Positions 1 to 10,559 of a DNA stretch of 64,000 nt are shown in pieces. Where the stretch lies: NCBI GenBank assembly GCA_037013495.1, contig CM072811.1, positions 12,467,190-12,531,189 of the forward strand. Direction: 5' to 3'. Position numbers and translations under genes: made by a program. Below the pieces are notes generated by a model. That model saw nothing but the letters and a program-made list of their open reading frames with translations, was not told the origin of the DNA and ran no database searches. Origin of the DNA: Hippophae tibetana. Taxonomy: Eukaryota > Streptophyta > Magnoliopsida > Rosales > Elaeagnaceae. Position 1 is the stretch's first letter. Each line of letters opens with the position of its first letter.

Positions 1-143
1 AATACATGCATTTCTAAACTTCTAAGTATTAATATGAAGATAGATAATGAAAATCTAACAATGATTTTGATGTGCTCATTGCCAAAATCATATACGAAGG
101 TTCAAGAACAAGTTCATCAAGTAGAAGAAGAAACATAGCTAGG
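1..143 (+). pseudogene. Ty1/copia gag (UBN2-type) fragment, left copy
   Basis: A short piece of a copia gag reading frame. It carries the family pattern of 'MILMCSLPKSY' followed by an acidic stretch (VHQVEEE) and then a stop. The same segment recurs at about 4980-5140, but this copy lacks roughly 60 bases between the SLPKSY motif and the downstream VQxxVHQV stretch. It ends where a gypsy LTR begins. It is too short and broken to be functional. Assignment to copia rests on the better preserved right-hand copy. Confidence 0.6.
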
Positions 144-1681
144 TGTAAAACCCCGAAAAAATTCTTTATATAGAATTAAAATGTAAAAATGAATTTTTAT
201 CAATATTTTAAAGTGCAAGGATATATCGAAAACTTTGTGTGAAAAATAGAATCTAACAGGAAAATTTGAAAAACTTTCAAGTGCCTCGCCAGACACTCAA
301 TGAGGTACAGGATGGGTCTATAACTTGGCTGAAACTCCCCCATTTTTCACACCCAATTTTTCCTTTCTCTCTCTAAAATTTTCTCACTAAATTGTTCTGA
401 TTTTCATAACATTTCGGAGATATATCTGAGAATTTGGATCAAGTTTCGAGTTAGAGATTTTCTACTCTAAATTTTTTATTTCCTACATTGTTTTTAATAA
501 AATTGTCGTGTATAATATGTTATGAATAAAAAGGAAAATAAGATGACATAATTTCATAATTAATGTTACAAATATTATTAAATAAAACTCTTTATAAATA
601 TTTTATTATGCATATATTGAATTTTTTTTAATAAAACGAGTATTGAGTTTTGATATGATACATTACACACATGTCATATGAGATTTTATACATACGTCAT
701 GAAATTAATCTTTTGTGAAGAGCATGCCTATATGTGAGTCTTGCAAAATATGGTGTACCCATGGACTACTGGTTGCAGCGAACTATTTTCAATAGATTAT
801 AAGTACGCATCACATTCACATGTATTCTTGGAGTTTTTTCATCTATGATGCTTGGAATTGTTGACCGCACACGAGTCTCAGAGTTGGACCCTTCGTTGTG
901 TCTCGAAGTTTACCGTCTATTAGATCTCGTAGTGGACCGCCCATAGACGGGGGCTCATATGATGTTGATTTGACCAATACATGTGCTATATGTACTATAA
1001 TTGTACATGGGGTCGAAGGTTGACCAACATGTGTATCGGAGGTTAACTGCACATATGCCCATGAATGTTGGTGATTAATACACATGGGATTATATATCAT
1101 GTATATTAATTTACATTTGTATAGCATATTTTATAGTTTATGAGCATGTATTAAGATACTTGGAATGTACACTTTTCCAATCACCAGGAAGCGAGGAAGT
1201 ACAAGTGGTTTTTATGACTAAAATCTCTCTATACTATATACTAATGATGATTACTTTCATCCTTGTACTTTATTGGAAATGGCATGCATCACTAATATTG
1301 ATTTGTTATGATATTAATTAAACTCCTACTGGGTTACATGTAGCTCATCCCGTTTTCCTTTCTCCTCAAAATTAAGATCTAATAAAACGGTTCACGTTTA
1401 CAGCATTATAGTAGAAGAATATCACAAGTTTACTTTATTTCATTTTGTATCCGGTATGATAGATACAATGTTAAGACATGATTTATCCTTCAAATATTTT
1501 TAAATTGTTATGCATTGGATATTTTTCTATAATTTCAATAGGTTTTCTTAAATTGTGTTTTAAATAAAAATATTTCAAATTTAATATCAATTTTATTAAA
1601 ATGAAATCTTAACTTTCTATATAATACGATTTAAAATTTACCCCCTTTATCTCTCACATATTCATTTTTCTAGGTGTAATA
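144..1681 (+). mobile_element. Decayed 5' LTR of a Ty3/gypsy chromovirus-like element
   Basis: Non-coding AT-rich stretch that begins TGTAAAACCCCG and ends directly before a tRNA-iMet-like primer binding site, with a gypsy gag downstream. That order identifies it as a 5' LTR. Its left edge is a clear change from copia gag sequence. The right edge is degenerate, because no clean terminal CA is visible next to the primer site. No 3' LTR is present, since the element is cut off inside integrase at about 4977, so LTR divergence cannot be used for dating. Short open frames inside it are chance. Confidence 0.6.
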
Positions 1682-1683
1682 GT

Positions 1684-1701
1684 TTGATATCAAAGTATAG
1701 T
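1684..1701 (+). promoter_or_regulatory. Primer binding site, tRNA-iMet type (degenerate)
   Basis: The sequence TTGATATCAAAG resembles the plant initiator-Met consensus TGGTATCAGAGC with a few changes. It lies directly after the LTR and about 70 bases before the gag start, the normal place for a minus-strand primer site. The iMet type fits a chromovirus. Confidence 0.6.
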
Positions 1702-1769
1702 TATGATCTTTTATGAATAATATTTATTCAAAATAATCCTTAAAATAATTGAACTATTTTTGTCTCAAC

Positions 1770-2760
1770 ATGTCTCTAAGAAGAAGGGTAGTTACAGATC
1801 AACCTGCATAAGATGTAATTGAAAATCACGGCCTATTACAACCTAAAGGAGTTCGAAAAGACGACGCCATCACTCTATAATGGTACCCCAACACCCACAT
1901 CGCAAATTAAAAAAATGAATGCTCTAAACGTTCTTACATGTTTAAGAGCTGGATTAGCCGCATATAAAATAAGTAGAGAAGCTAACGAGTGGTGGGACTC
2001 TGTCTATAGAGGAAAAAATGTAGAGGCAATCACACAGGAAGAATTTGAGGAGATGTCCTACAAGAGATTCTTCAATGAGATAGCAAAGGCTAACAAAGAA
2101 ATCGAATTTATGAATCTCAAATAAAAGGACATGACTGTCGCACAATATGAGACTAGCTTAAATAAATATCAAGGTTTGCAAAAAACAAAGTGGTATAAGA
2201 CACTGACAAAGCTGCAAAGTTTTTTATAGGTTTACAAGACGACATCCATGTACAACTAATGTATCATGGTGTGCAGACCTACACTACAACGATTTCCACA
2301 GCTTGTAAAGTTAAACCAGTAAATACGGAATAGTCAAAGGAAACTATATCATCCCAAAAGATTAAAGATAAAGGAAAAGTAATTTGTTTGGTAGTCCTTT
2401 GCCTTACACTTGTTTCAATTGTAATCAATTGGGACTCTCAAACACAACTTTCCTCCGCAGGTCAATATAGAGGAGGATTGCCATCTAGTTTAAGTTCTAG
2501 AACATCAAATACTCCGAGGAATTTCCAAGGACAAAGTCAACAAACTGGTTGGCAACCCCAAAAAAAAATTCAACAACCAAGATGATCAATCCAAGAACAA
2601 TCCACTAGATCTTATCACCCACCTAGACAGTATTTCCAACAACCTTCTAGTATGGCACCGACCTTTTAATGTCAACCTTCAACTCGTGGAAAGGACAAGG
2701 GTAAAGGTGTTCCCACCAAAGAAAAAGGATTGTATGGTCAAGCCTTTGCTATATCTGGCA
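1770..2760 (+). pseudogene. Ty3/gypsy gag (capsid and nucleocapsid) pseudogene
   Basis: A decayed gag. The longest open piece (1819-2124) carries the Retrotrans_gag core: an alpha-helical region, the ANEWWDSV tryptophan motif, then ITQEEF and a YKRFFNEIAK motif, ending at EFMNLK. The conserved continuation (DMTVAQYE) follows after a stop at 2122-2124. Around 2400-2440 a zinc-knuckle remnant (CFNCNQLG) is readable but out of frame with its neighbour. The Gln/Ser/Pro-rich tail follows. The product would have been the structural capsid polyprotein of the retrotransposon. Several stops and frameshifts make it inactive. The ATG at 1770 is the likely original start, because it is the first one after the primer site. 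Confidence 0.75.
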
Positions 2761-2789
2761 CACAAAGGGAGCTCGAAATCAACGACATT

Positions 2790-4977
2790 GTAGAAGGTAC
2801 AATTCTATTATATCTTGGGTACTAGTTCCTTTTTTATATAGATACAACCTATTCTTTCATTTCTTTAACCTGTGCTCAAATGCTGAAACTTGCATTTGAA
2901 GCCATTGAAACCCCCTTAATTTAAACACTCCACTTAGAGTCTCTTTTAATGTCCTACAAGAATTGTTCGCTTGGCCTTAAAGGACATCGATTCCTAGTTA
3001 ATCTCACTATACTAATTTCGACATCATCCAAGGAGTGAATTGGCTAACCAAATACCAAGCCATGGTAAATTGCTTTGTAAAGAAGGTTACCATCCAAACC
3101 CCTAAAGGCATAAAGTTCAATTTTATGGCCAAAAAGGAATGAACCTTTCTAGTGCTTTCCTTAAATGCTGCTTAGGGGAAGACGGAACCAAGCATGCCTA
3201 ATTCTCTTGAATTCTCTAGAAGCAGACATAGATAGTGGAAGAAACTTAGCGCGACTACCAGTGGTGAATGAGTATTGGAATGTGTTTCCCACAAAATTAC
3301 CTAGACTTCCACTAGCTCGAGAGATCAATTTTGTGATTGAGTAGTATCCTAGAAGTGCACCAATATATGTCGCTCCTTATCGCATATCACCTGTAGAGAA
3401 ACAAGAGCTAAAGAAACAATTGGACGAGTTGTTAGCGAAATGATTCATTAAACCAAATTTGTCACCTTGAGAAGCACCTATTCCTTTTGTAAAAAAAAAA
3501 AAAGAGGATGATAGCTTGAAACAGTGCATTGACTATCCTCAACTAAGCAGGTTGACCATAAAAAACAATTATCCTTTACCCCGGATTGATGAATTATTCA
3601 ACCAACTTAGTGGTGCAAGATTTCGTATGCGATATATGTACCCAAAAATGCTTTTCATACGCGATATGGGCATTTAGAATTTTATGTCATGTCATTCGGT
3701 CTAACCAATGCCCCTGCTACTTTTATGGACTTAATGAATTGAGTAATTCGATCTTACTTAGATCAATTTATCGTTGCGTTTATTGACAATATATTGATTT
3801 ATTGAAAGACCAATGAAGAATATGAAGAGCACCTCAAGATCACCTTGCAAACACTAAGGGAGCACCAATTATATGCAAAGTTCGAGAAGTGTCAGTTCTA
3901 GCTTACTGAAGTCAAATTCCTCAAACATGTAATATTTAGAAGAGGTATTGCGATGGATCCCTCTACGATTGAAGCAATATTAAATTGGAATCGACCATGA
4001 AATGTGACCGAAGTTTGAAGCTTTCTTAGACTGGTCGGATACTACCGACATTTTGTACAATACTTTTCAAGGATTGTTTCACCATTGACAAAGCTTACTC
4101 GAAAAGGTGTCAAATTCTTATGGAATGAAGTTTGTGAGAAGGCATTTCAAGAGTTGAAAACACGACTGACAACTACACCAGTTCTTACTGTTCCAGACAG
4201 TACAGAACCTTACCTGGTCTTTAGTGATACTTCAATGTAAGACTTTACGGTGCATCCTATTGCAAAATGATCAAATAATTGCCTACAAATTATGACAAGT
4301 CAAGGTTCACAAGCAAAACTACCGAACACATGACTTGTAGTTAGCAGTTGTGGTTTCACTCAAAAGATGTGGAGATGTTACCTCTATAATACCAAATTCA
4401 AAATGTTCTCGAACCACAAAAGTTTCAAATATTGTTTTACTCAAAAAGATCTCATTTGAGACAAAGAAGGCGGGTAGAGTACCTTCAAGATTATGACTTC
4501 ATATTGCAATACTATCCTGGTAAGGCTAACACAAAAGTGGACGCTTTTAGTCGCAAGTTAGGGTTTGTTGCATAAATGATGTTGGATCCCTGCCCAAATA
4601 CTTGAACTATGGAAGGTTACAAGCTCATCTTGTATGATGATGGGAGACAAGTATTCTTACACAAACTCGTAACCAATCATACGTTACTGGAGAACGTTAA
4701 TGCAACCCAATCTAACGATCTTGAAATTTGTGAATTATGGTGTAGATGATTAAAGGAGAGAGTGAAATGATGGACTTACAATGATGGAGCGTTTCATTTC
4801 CATGAAAAAAATAGCAGTACCTACAGACGATTATTTAAGACAAAATCATAGGAGAATCGCACAGGTCAAAATTTAGAACACATCTTGGAAGTGCAAAATG
4901 TATCGTGATTTGAAAAAGACCTACTAGTAGAAAGGAATGAAGAAAGATGTTGCACAATTCGTTGCCAACTACATGAT
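2790..4977 (+). pseudogene. Ty3/gypsy pol pseudogene (protease, RT, RNase H, start of integrase)
   Basis: Continues from gag in the usual gypsy order. Protease is near 2830-3140 (a DTTYSFIS relic of the D-S/T-G active site). Reverse transcriptase is about 3330-3920: the primer-grip region [26 protein letters not shown], then a deletion through the first catalytic block, then a polymerase box reading FIDNILIY, so the second catalytic Asp is Asn. The connection region includes GYYRHFVQ at about 4040, and RNase H runs from about 4130 to 4560. A relic of the integrase zinc-binding region (WKGMKKDV..FVANY) ends at 4977, where copia gag sequence resumes. Stops and frameshifts occur throughout. The primer site and RT motifs suggest the chromovirus (Tekay/Del) side of Ty3/gypsy; this is an inference. 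Confidence 0.75.
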
Positions 4978-5860
4978 ATGATGAAAATCAAGCAATGATT
5001 TTGATGTTTTCATTGCCAAAATCATATAATACACTAGTGATTCAATTGGAAGTTTCTCCACGTGGAGATGTTCTTGCTATCAAAAAAGGTTCAAGGGAAA
5101 GTCCATCAAGTAAAGGAGGAAGCATACCTAGAGGAAGGGATCCTAGAGATGACAATCATTTCATGTCTCATTATAGAGATTAACATTGAGTGCTTTCATA
5201 ACCATAAAAAAGGGAACATCATGATGTTTTTTGATGAAAGATAAAATATATAAATGATCTTGATAAAAAGAAAAGAAAAGATGAAAAAGATGTAAATGTC
5301 AATGAAACCTATGATTCTAATTATGCCATATGTGTGACTACTAATGAAGGCTCATTGGATGATTGAATTTTGGTTTTTTACAAGTTTTCATGTGTGCAAA
5401 TAAAAGTTGTTTAATAATTACAAGTCTTGTAATGATAATGATGTTATGATGGTCAATGGATCAAAGAACAAGATCATTGAAAAAAGTATTGTCTAAGTTG
5501 AAGATGTATGATGGAGTTATCCAAACAGTGCATGATATGAGATTTTTTCTCAGTTTGAAAAAATATTTGACCACGTTGAGCAGACTGGATTCTCTTGGCT
5601 ATTGTTTTTATACAAAGAATGAGTTTATAGAGATAAGTATAGGTTTCTAAGTCATAAAGAAAGGAAGAAAAAAGAGAAATTTGTATAAATTGATTAGACA
5701 TTCTACTTGAGGTTGAGCTACAACCGTCTTTAAAGGTAAGGTGCATATTAACGAAAAGTTTAATTTAAAATCTTGCAATAATAATGATCATGTGAAGCAA
5801 GAAAAACAAGTCAAGTTCAATGAAGTGATTACTACTTTTTGTTATGAAAATATGATGTTA
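4978..5860 (+). pseudogene. Ty1/copia gag-protease-GAG-pre-integrase fragment, right copy
   Basis: A decayed run of a copia polyprotein. In order it shows the end of the UBN2 gag domain (MFSLPKSYNTLVIQLE), a basic linker, and a zinc-knuckle relic near 5190-5225 in which the first Cys and the central HxKKGN are visible but the other Cys are lost. It then enters protease around 5300-5400. The GAG-pre-integrase domain is at about 5490-5730: KMYDGVIQTVHDMRF, SLKK, RLDSLGY, then NLYKLI and a TTVFKG relic. Integrase, RT and LTRs are not found next to it. The first ~160 bases duplicate the fragment at the left edge of the window. Confidence 0.7.
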
Positions 5861-7622
5861 AAAGGTTGCTTTCAAGGAAGAGCAAACCCGAATAAAATTC
5901 TCTCTTGCTGAACTTGAAGTGGTGGGTGCACCATACCCATAAATGAGGTGCACAATGGCGTGTGCAAACATGGCTTTTGACTTAAGGTGCAGACTATTAA
6001 GTAACTCAAAGGCCACAAAAGAGAGAAAAATAATATTGGGTTGAGCCATTGGACATGTAAGAGTTAGAATGGATTGTAGTTGTATTGATTATCACTTAAT
6101 GGATGCATGATCCCATAGGTCCTATAGTTATACAAAAAAAGCAATTCAGTCTTGAAATTTATGGGTTGGGTATCTCAAGTCCCATGACTTACAAAGAAGG
6201 CAAAATTAGTCCTATTTTTAAAATTATGCTAAAAAACTAACAATAAAGAACATATGATAAGTAAGTGATTTTCTTCTCAAAAGATATTTGTATGTGATAA
6301 GTATGTGATCTCTTCTCAAAAGGTATTTGTAAGAGAAAAAATTCTCACTCTTTCAATATTTTCAAACATGTTTCTCCTCTATTATGGTGTAATTTGACTC
6401 TAAAAATTGAAATGAATTATGTTGGTTTTTTAAGGCAATTTCATTGTAAATTTATTTTATATTTTCAGTTTTTGGGAGCATGGTATATTATGAATATGCT
6501 ATTGTAATTAAAACAGTCTAATACAATTGAATGGTCAAAAAATTATAATAAATTGTAGGTAGAGAGGAAAATATGATTCACCATATATTCTATTTCATTA
6601 TATTTTTACTAATCTCTTTTTTACTTTATTTAATTTGTTAGTTAATTAGGGTTATAAAAATATAATGTTAGGATATAAAAAGATATAAAAGCCGTTTCGT
6701 TGTATCACAATTTAATCATCCATGAGGTTACCATTACTTTTAATGGAATATGCTAACACCATTAACCTCTTAAGAATAATTTGGCTCATTGAAGAAAATA
6801 ATTGGATTTGTAGTGCCTAAAGTAACAATTTTAGAACTCAAATGCATTTTTAAGCATAATTTCAGGAGTAATCTAGCACTTTTCCCATTAATTAATATTG
6901 GTTCATAAGTATATAAGGAAATTAGTGAGCTATCCAAATAATGTTAATCTTTGAGGTTAATATTTCTCAAATTTTCTACTAGTATGAAGTGAAGATGATG
7001 AAAACTTTCTTTCCTTTATATATTGGTATTTTAGTGAAGTGAGAAAGGTGGTGTGGTTAATTGATCAGAAACTAAAATAGAGAAAGTGACTTTGTGTGTT
7101 GGGTTTTTTTTTTTTTTTTTTTGTGAGGGTAATATTGAGTGTAGTTGGGATTTGGGTTTGAGAGTTATTTTTTTAATTTTTGAAAATAGGGTGTATTTTG
7201 TTAATGAAATTTGGGATATTGGCAATTACCTAAGACAATTTGCCTAACCAAGTTAAATTTCTTATGTCTTGTTGATTTTCGTTTCTCTTGGTTTTATTTT
7301 TACTTCCACTGTGACGAGCAGATTATCCTTTGATTTAGTAATACATAATAAGTACAAACACAGTTTTAAATTACATAAGCCGTCAGAAAATTGACAGGTT
7401 TATTGTTTTCTTCGTTTTCATGTCGTTTTTATTTTTGTTTTTGTTTTTGTCTTTGGTATGTATGTAAAACTCATCAACAAATGACTATTTGACTGTTTAA
7501 TTCAAAAACAAATGAAGAAGGTGTTTTTTTACTAATATATTCACATAAAAATTCAAAGTTTTGAAGTGTTTGGTTTCATCCATTCTACTCAAACTCAAAC
7601 AACATAGACAAAACCGGCATCT
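5861..7622. other. Gene-free AT-rich interval, possibly copia 3'/LTR debris plus RMI2 intron
   Basis: No convincing gene. Bases 5870-6560 look like non-coding retrotransposon debris following the copia fragment, including two imperfect copies of a 'gataagta-gtgat-ttcttctcaaaag' stretch near 6260-6325. A 19-base T run lies at 7104-7122. The right part (about 7250-7620) is plain AT-rich sequence just downstream of RMI2 exon 2. I looked here on the minus strand for the conserved C-terminal exon of RMI2 and did not find it. Confidence 0.4.
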
Positions 7623-7682
7623 TTATTTCATTATTCTCTGTTTTTTATTCAAAATTTTCTTTGATAGGTTAGTAATAGTTAC

Positions 7683-8075
7683 CTTAATTGTAGGGATCTC
7701 TCCCGAACGTAAATCGTAGGCACCAACTACCATGACATACTTTCCTGAAGACGAAGAAAAAGAGAGATTTAAACTTGAGAAAAACCAAGAGAGAGAAAGA
7801 TAGTGACAGAATGGTAAAAAGAAAAGCAACGAAAGGGTATTACCGACATTCCAAGGACGAAGGCGGAAATCAGGGGTGAGGGATAGATGGATGACGCCGG
7901 TACCGTCGTCGAGGAGCAAGGAGTTACCATCGGGAGAAGACGAGACTAGTAATCCTTGTAACCAGGCTCGTTGGAAGAGTATTCCCCCAAGTGTCAACCC
8001 CTTCTGCGACGCCGTTTCACGTGCGTCTTTCAATTGGATGCTCAGCACCTTCAGCGCCGCTAAACTGTAATCCAT
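7683..8075 (-). CDS. RMI2: RMI2, RecQ-mediated genome instability protein 2, exons 1-2 (3' part missing)
   Basis: Small OB-fold protein. In eukaryotes RMI2 is the partner of RMI1 in the RecQ helicase-topoisomerase III-RMI complex, which dissolves double Holliday junctions in the nucleus. Exon 1 is 8075-7844 (77 codons plus one base), starting at MDYSLAALKV, the conserved plant N-terminus. An in-frame Met eight codons upstream was not chosen because it precedes the conserved start. Conserved blocks are LGGILFQRAWLQG, LLLDDGTG and FRLRPWNVG. A 99-base intron (7843-7745, GT-AG) joins exon 2, 7744-7683 (KYVMVVGAYDLRSGE...IK), in frame by splitting a Gly codon. A GT follows exon 2. About 97 residues are encoded here, against roughly 130 usual in plants. 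The C-terminal helical exon (..WYLEVVEAYKLFY..) is not found between 1 and 7682. The gene is therefore either truncated or has a TE-filled second intron running off the window. Confidence 0.85.
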
Positions 8076-9065
8076 CCCTCCTTTCTCACATGTCAACACT
8101 CACTGAAAATTGCTTCCTCAAATTCAAATGGAGAAATTACGGAGAAAACGGAATTTTACTCAATCATCCAGTTAATTATAAAAACATTTAAATTATGCTA
8201 AATAACAACTTTATCATTATATATTAAAATCAAGCAAGATGTCTTACTAAAACCAAAACTAATGTTTAATTTTATGACATATTTCCTTTTAAATATTTTC
8301 ATTTCTAATATATATATATATTTTATAATGCTAATAAATATATATCTTTTAATATTTTAAAAAAATAAAAATATATTTTTTACTAAAAATTAAAAATAAA
8401 TTAAATTAAATAACTAAATTATTTATACGTTACAAAAAACTAAAGAAGATATCTTACCATATACATTTCACTTGTGTTAAAAAATCTTTCTATATATATA
8501 TATATGAACATTTATAAAATGATTGATAGTGTCTACCAAGCATATAACAAATGGTAGGTATATTATACCAAACTAGATTGTCAAAATACAAAGAATACTT
8601 AAGTAGGATCGACTGAACATTTCAGGTTTGTTTGATGCTTTTACCTAACCTACTGAACTTGTTCAATAACTCCTAACGAGCAACTGTATTTTTGAATTGT
8701 TTTTTAATTCTAATTTTTTTAGGGGAGGATGGAATATATGAGTTATACTGATACATATGTTTTATTGGAATATATTAATTCATGTTACTATATGTTTATT
8801 TCAAAAGAAGATTAAATCTTATTGACGAAGACTATCGAAATAAATAATGGAATGATTACGATGAAAAAGTCTAATACGTATTCGAACACATGAAAGAAGT
8901 TGGGTTTATCATTCTAATACAATGCTTAAAATCCTTAAAGATATAAAAAAAAAATTGAAACAAGAAAATATAATTATTTGTTTTCTTAAAAGGAATAATA
9001 GTAGAAAATAGTTCTCTTTGGAAGTTTGGAAGTTGATGATTGATTATATATAATCAATAATTGAC
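8076..9065. other. RMI2 upstream region and AT-rich spacer
   Basis: The interval upstream of RMI2 (on its strand) is AT-rich, with short TA repeats at about 8307-8323 and 8490-8506. No clear TATA box or other promoter element can be assigned with confidence. Bases 8700-9060 may belong to the same decayed MULE-type element as the fragment at 9066, since similar broken frames precede it, but no conserved motif could be read. Confidence 0.3.
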
Positions 9066-9251
9066 ATGATATTTAAGGGTCATCCACGTGTTAGAAAACT
9101 CACAAATGAAGAGATGAATTTATTAGTTGATATGACAAAGAGCAACGTTATATCCAAACACATTTTGTATAGGATGAAACAACATAACGAGAAAATGTGT
9201 AATATAATAAAACATATTTCTAATATTCATCAAAAGTATAGACTCAAATAA
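9066..9251 (+). pseudogene. MULE/FAR1-like transposase N-terminal fragment
   Basis: A 61-codon open stretch whose pattern matches the segment found N-terminal to the MULE transposase core in many plant MULE/FAR1-related proteins. A Gly-His-Pro start is followed by RKLTNEEMNLLVDMTKSNV, an ILYRMKQHNE helix, and a TIK-like IIKHI..IHQKYR end. This segment normally follows the FAR1 zinc-binding domain and precedes the DDE transposase domain. Neither is visible in the flanks, so this is an isolated remnant. An in-frame stop lies at 9051-9053. The assignment is by pattern only. Confidence 0.55.
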
Positions 9252-9444
9252 TAAGATAGAAGGTAAATTTACCAACAATTGATTCATTTGTTTGTAGGTC
9301 AAATTTATATAAACTCTTTATTCTTTCATATTCTTATTATGCTTTTCTTTTATTTTAGTTTTATAGGAATGTTTATTTTCTTATTTCATATAGAATTATA
9401 ATATAAAATGGAAATATAATAATAAATTTTATCATCTCATCTAT
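9252..9444. other. Short AT-rich spacer
   Basis: No gene, repeat or regulatory signal recognised between the MULE fragment and the inverted-repeat element. Confidence 0.3.
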
Positions 9445-9798
9445 GGTAAATTAACAAATATACTATTGAACTATTATGAAAGTTATAAATATATCATTTA
9501 ATTTTATCGAGTTACAAAAATAACATTTATTTATAATTAATTGTACAAATGCACAACTAAGTTATTTATCGATAATTATGTTATATTTTGAGTGATAGAG
9601 TTATACAACTAATAAGAAGATTGATAGTAAAATTGTAAAACTTATAAGAAGTTTAATAATAGATTTGTATCAATAATAAGGAATTCGGTGGTAGATTTGT
9701 ACCATGAATAATACTTTGGTGCTATTTTTGTAACTCGATAAAATTAGATGGTATATATAATTTTTTTAATAATTTTATGGTATATTTATTAATTTACC
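9445..9798. mobile_element. MITE-like element with ~80-bp terminal inverted repeats
   Basis: The left arm (9445-9524), beginning GGTAAATTAACAAATATAC, is matched by the reverse complement of the right arm (9721-9798), which ends in AATTTACC. The inner ends share GTTATTTTTGTAACTCGATAAAATTA almost exactly (given here only as the join of two shorter matches, TTTTTGTAACTCGATAAAAT being perfect). The 354-base element has no coding capacity. Flanking 9-mers (9436-9444 and 9799-9807) agree at 5 of 9 positions, so a Mutator-type duplication is possible but unproven. The superfamily is left open. Confidence 0.7.
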
Positions 9799-10095
9799 CT
9801 GTTTAATAGTCTAATGTATCTTATAAAAATTTTAAAGTTATTTCTTTCATATTAGTTATAATTTACTAAAAATAGCCATATTTGTTTACAAAATTTATTA
9901 TTTGTTTTAGAAGAAAATTGTATGAAATGGATGAGAATTAAAATATACAAGTGCGTATTACAATTAATTTTTGATAGATTGATACCAAACCCTACGCCCT
10001 TACATGTTGGGTGTTAAGAATTTGATGAAAATACATTAAAAGGAAAAGTATCAAAGTTTATTTGTTTAAGTTTTATGGATTTTTCATTATCTTAT

Positions 10096-10533
10096 TTTAG
10101 AAAATATGTTTTTAAAGTATATTTATTTACAAAAGAATGTATAATAGAATGACAAAATCAATTTTTCCTTAAAATATTATAGAATACTACATGTATCACA
10201 TGTATGTTTATATTTTTTTGATAAATATATAGGTAAAAAATAAATTTTAATTAAAAATTACTCAAATTTATTAAGAAAGGCTAATGTGTGACTTTAGATA
10301 CTAAATAATGAAATTTTGATTAAGTTTGAAAGAAAAAAATTTCTTAAAAAGTTTGAGGAATTTTTAATTAAATATTAATTTTTTATGTATATATTTATTG
10401 CAAAACAAACATACATGTAACACATGTGATATTTTGTTGTATTTTAATAAATATTGGATGAAAAGTTAATTTTGTCTTTACATGACATATTTTTCACAAA
10501 CAAATAGACTTAAAAACATATTTTTTAAGTTAG
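10096..10533. repeat. Inverted repeat, ~180-bp arms, about 440 bases overall
   Basis: The left arm (about 10096-10280) and the reverse complement of the right arm (about 10345-10533) align over their whole length with small gaps. Shared landmarks include AAATATGTTTTTAA near the outer ends, ACATGTATGTTT in the middle and TTTAATTAAAAATT near the inner ends. The arms look about 75-80% alike by eye. There is no open frame. This is either an older MITE or a foldback element. Clean target duplications were not found. Confidence 0.6.
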
Positions 10534-10559
10534 GGTACTATAAACGGTAAAAATCATCA

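Noticed and set aside
843..1127. 94-codon minus-strand frame in the first LTR
   Set aside because: Lies inside LTR sequence with the gag-pol on the other strand; translation has no domain.
7031..7225. Minus-strand frame with a Lys run
   Set aside because: Created by the poly-T tract at 7104-7122; no domain and no splice link to RMI2.
9436..9807. 9-bp target duplication proving a Mutator-type MITE
   Set aside because: Only 5 of 9 flanking positions agree, which is near what AT-rich sequence gives by chance, so the superfamily was left open.
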